Shown here: positions 63,739 through 64,000 of the stretch, piece after piece
Numbering within the stretch: the first letter of the stretch is position 1
How the letters are laid out: each line of letters begins with the position of its first letter
Assembly (NCBI GenBank): GCA_964387945.1
Contig: CAYLYX010000002.1
Location: forward strand, 248,001 to 312,000
Source: Parvicella sp964387945
GTDB lineage: Bacteria > Bacteroidota > Bacteroidia > Flavobacteriales_D > Parvicellaceae
Direction of reading: 5' to 3'
Length of the DNA: 64,000 nucleotides
Translations under genes and position numbers: made by a program
Notes under the pieces: generated by a model
What the model was told of the DNA's origin: nothing
Seen by the model: the letters and a program-made list of their open reading frames with translations, nothing else
The model's database searches: none

Positions 63739-64000
63739 TTAATCAATTTCAAGTTTTTTATTTTCGGTATTGTCATTACTCACTAAATCCCTAGCAAAAT
63801 CAATAAAAAGTTTATATGCTTTTGTGAAGGAATACCTGTCTTCCGCATTTTTAATTGCAATATTCCTTTTGACTAAAGTTGTTGATACTAACTTTTTAAT
63901 TCCATCCGAAGTATTTAACTGTCTATTTGCTTTTAAAACATCTTGCCATGAACTATTTTGTAAATATTCTACAATTTCATTTATGTGGAATTCAGAAAAG
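63739..64000 (-). CDS. Partial CDS (C-terminal 87 codons), unknown, upstream of the GmrSD-like gene
   Basis: On the minus strand the frame is open from the window end to a TAA at 63741-63739. The visible residues include INEIVEYLQNSSWQDVLK, DGIKKLVSTTLVKRN and SFTKAYKLFIDFARDLV, a helical, mildly basic stretch that could be a winged-helix or partner domain. The start is outside the window. The stop is two bases before the next ATG, so it is the preceding member of the same operon. I do not recognise a family. Confidence 0.65.
   Translation of the reverse strand, partial: FSEFHINEIVEYLQNSSWQDVLKANRQLNTSDGIKKLVSTTLVKRNIAIKNAEDRYSFTKAYKLFIDFARDLVSNDNTENKKLEID

Noticed and set aside
1..64000. 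CRISPR array, rRNA or intact tRNA
   Set aside because: No regularly spaced identical repeats with unique spacers, no rRNA-like conserved stretches and no complete cloverleaf were seen on either strand.

Overview
The window looks like a chromosomal segment of a Bacteroidota bacterium, most likely a marine-type Flavobacteriales member. The evidence is type IX secretion (T9SS) C-terminal sorting domains, propeller / Y_Y_Y / LytS-type sensor kinases paired with LytTR regulators, TAnnTTTG promoter elements, giant Rhs proteins with ordinary signal peptides, an IS1-type transposase, and AT-rich sequence. No rRNA, intact tRNA or CRISPR array was seen.

Left part (1-13.7 kb): the end of a TPR and glycine-rich protein, a DUF6265-like lipoprotein, a LexA-like HTH/S24 repressor with a well-formed promoter, and a candidate structured small RNA. 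Next come a stand-alone LytTR protein, a LytTR response regulator with its propeller sensor kinase, a 1674-aa T9SS surface protein, two unlisted single-helix small proteins and an aquaporin Z. Four intergenic arrays of a 12-bp motif repeated every 21 bp sit here, each with its last copy 44-45 bp upstream of a TAnnTTTG-like -7 element. I read them as activator sites of a LytTR regulator that join these genes into one regulon.

Centre (13.9-42.7 kb): an outer-membrane beta-barrel candidate, then a very tightly packed run of export-competent genes: TANFOR-like, OmpH/Skp-like, lipoprotein, 1926-aa SpvB/Rhs-like protein, three small secreted proteins, and a 4351-aa Rhs protein. The Rhs protein has a large YCF48/BNR-like beta-propeller insert, an Rhs core and a C-terminal tip resembling T4-type (GH24) lysozyme. 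The next codon after its stop begins a small lipoprotein, the obvious candidate periplasmic immunity protein. Downstream is an Rhs graveyard with three displaced core fragments, an IS1-type transposase, REP-like hairpins and a higBA toxin-antitoxin pair.

42.7-49.3 kb: a second LytTR/propeller-kinase pair, divergent from an SBBP-repeat T9SS protein and a small secreted repeat protein.

49.3-55.2 kb: genes all on the minus strand and separated by attC-like imperfect palindromes: small membrane proteins, parDE, a four-gene restriction-modification block (HTH, m5C methylase, two nuclease-like subunits) and a DUF2199 protein. Two cassettes carry exact inverted repeats of 10 and 12 bp at their ends, as expected for integron cassettes. 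No integrase is in the window.

55.5-64 kb: a lone receiver domain, then a tight minus-strand operon that looks defensive: an unidentified partial gene, a GmrSD-like DUF262/HNH protein, a DnaJ-type zinc-finger + TerB-like protein, a PD-(D/E)XK nuclease, a pentapeptide-like membrane protein, and a class III nucleotide cyclase-like protein. The last two suggest a Pycsar-like signalling pair with an unusual effector.
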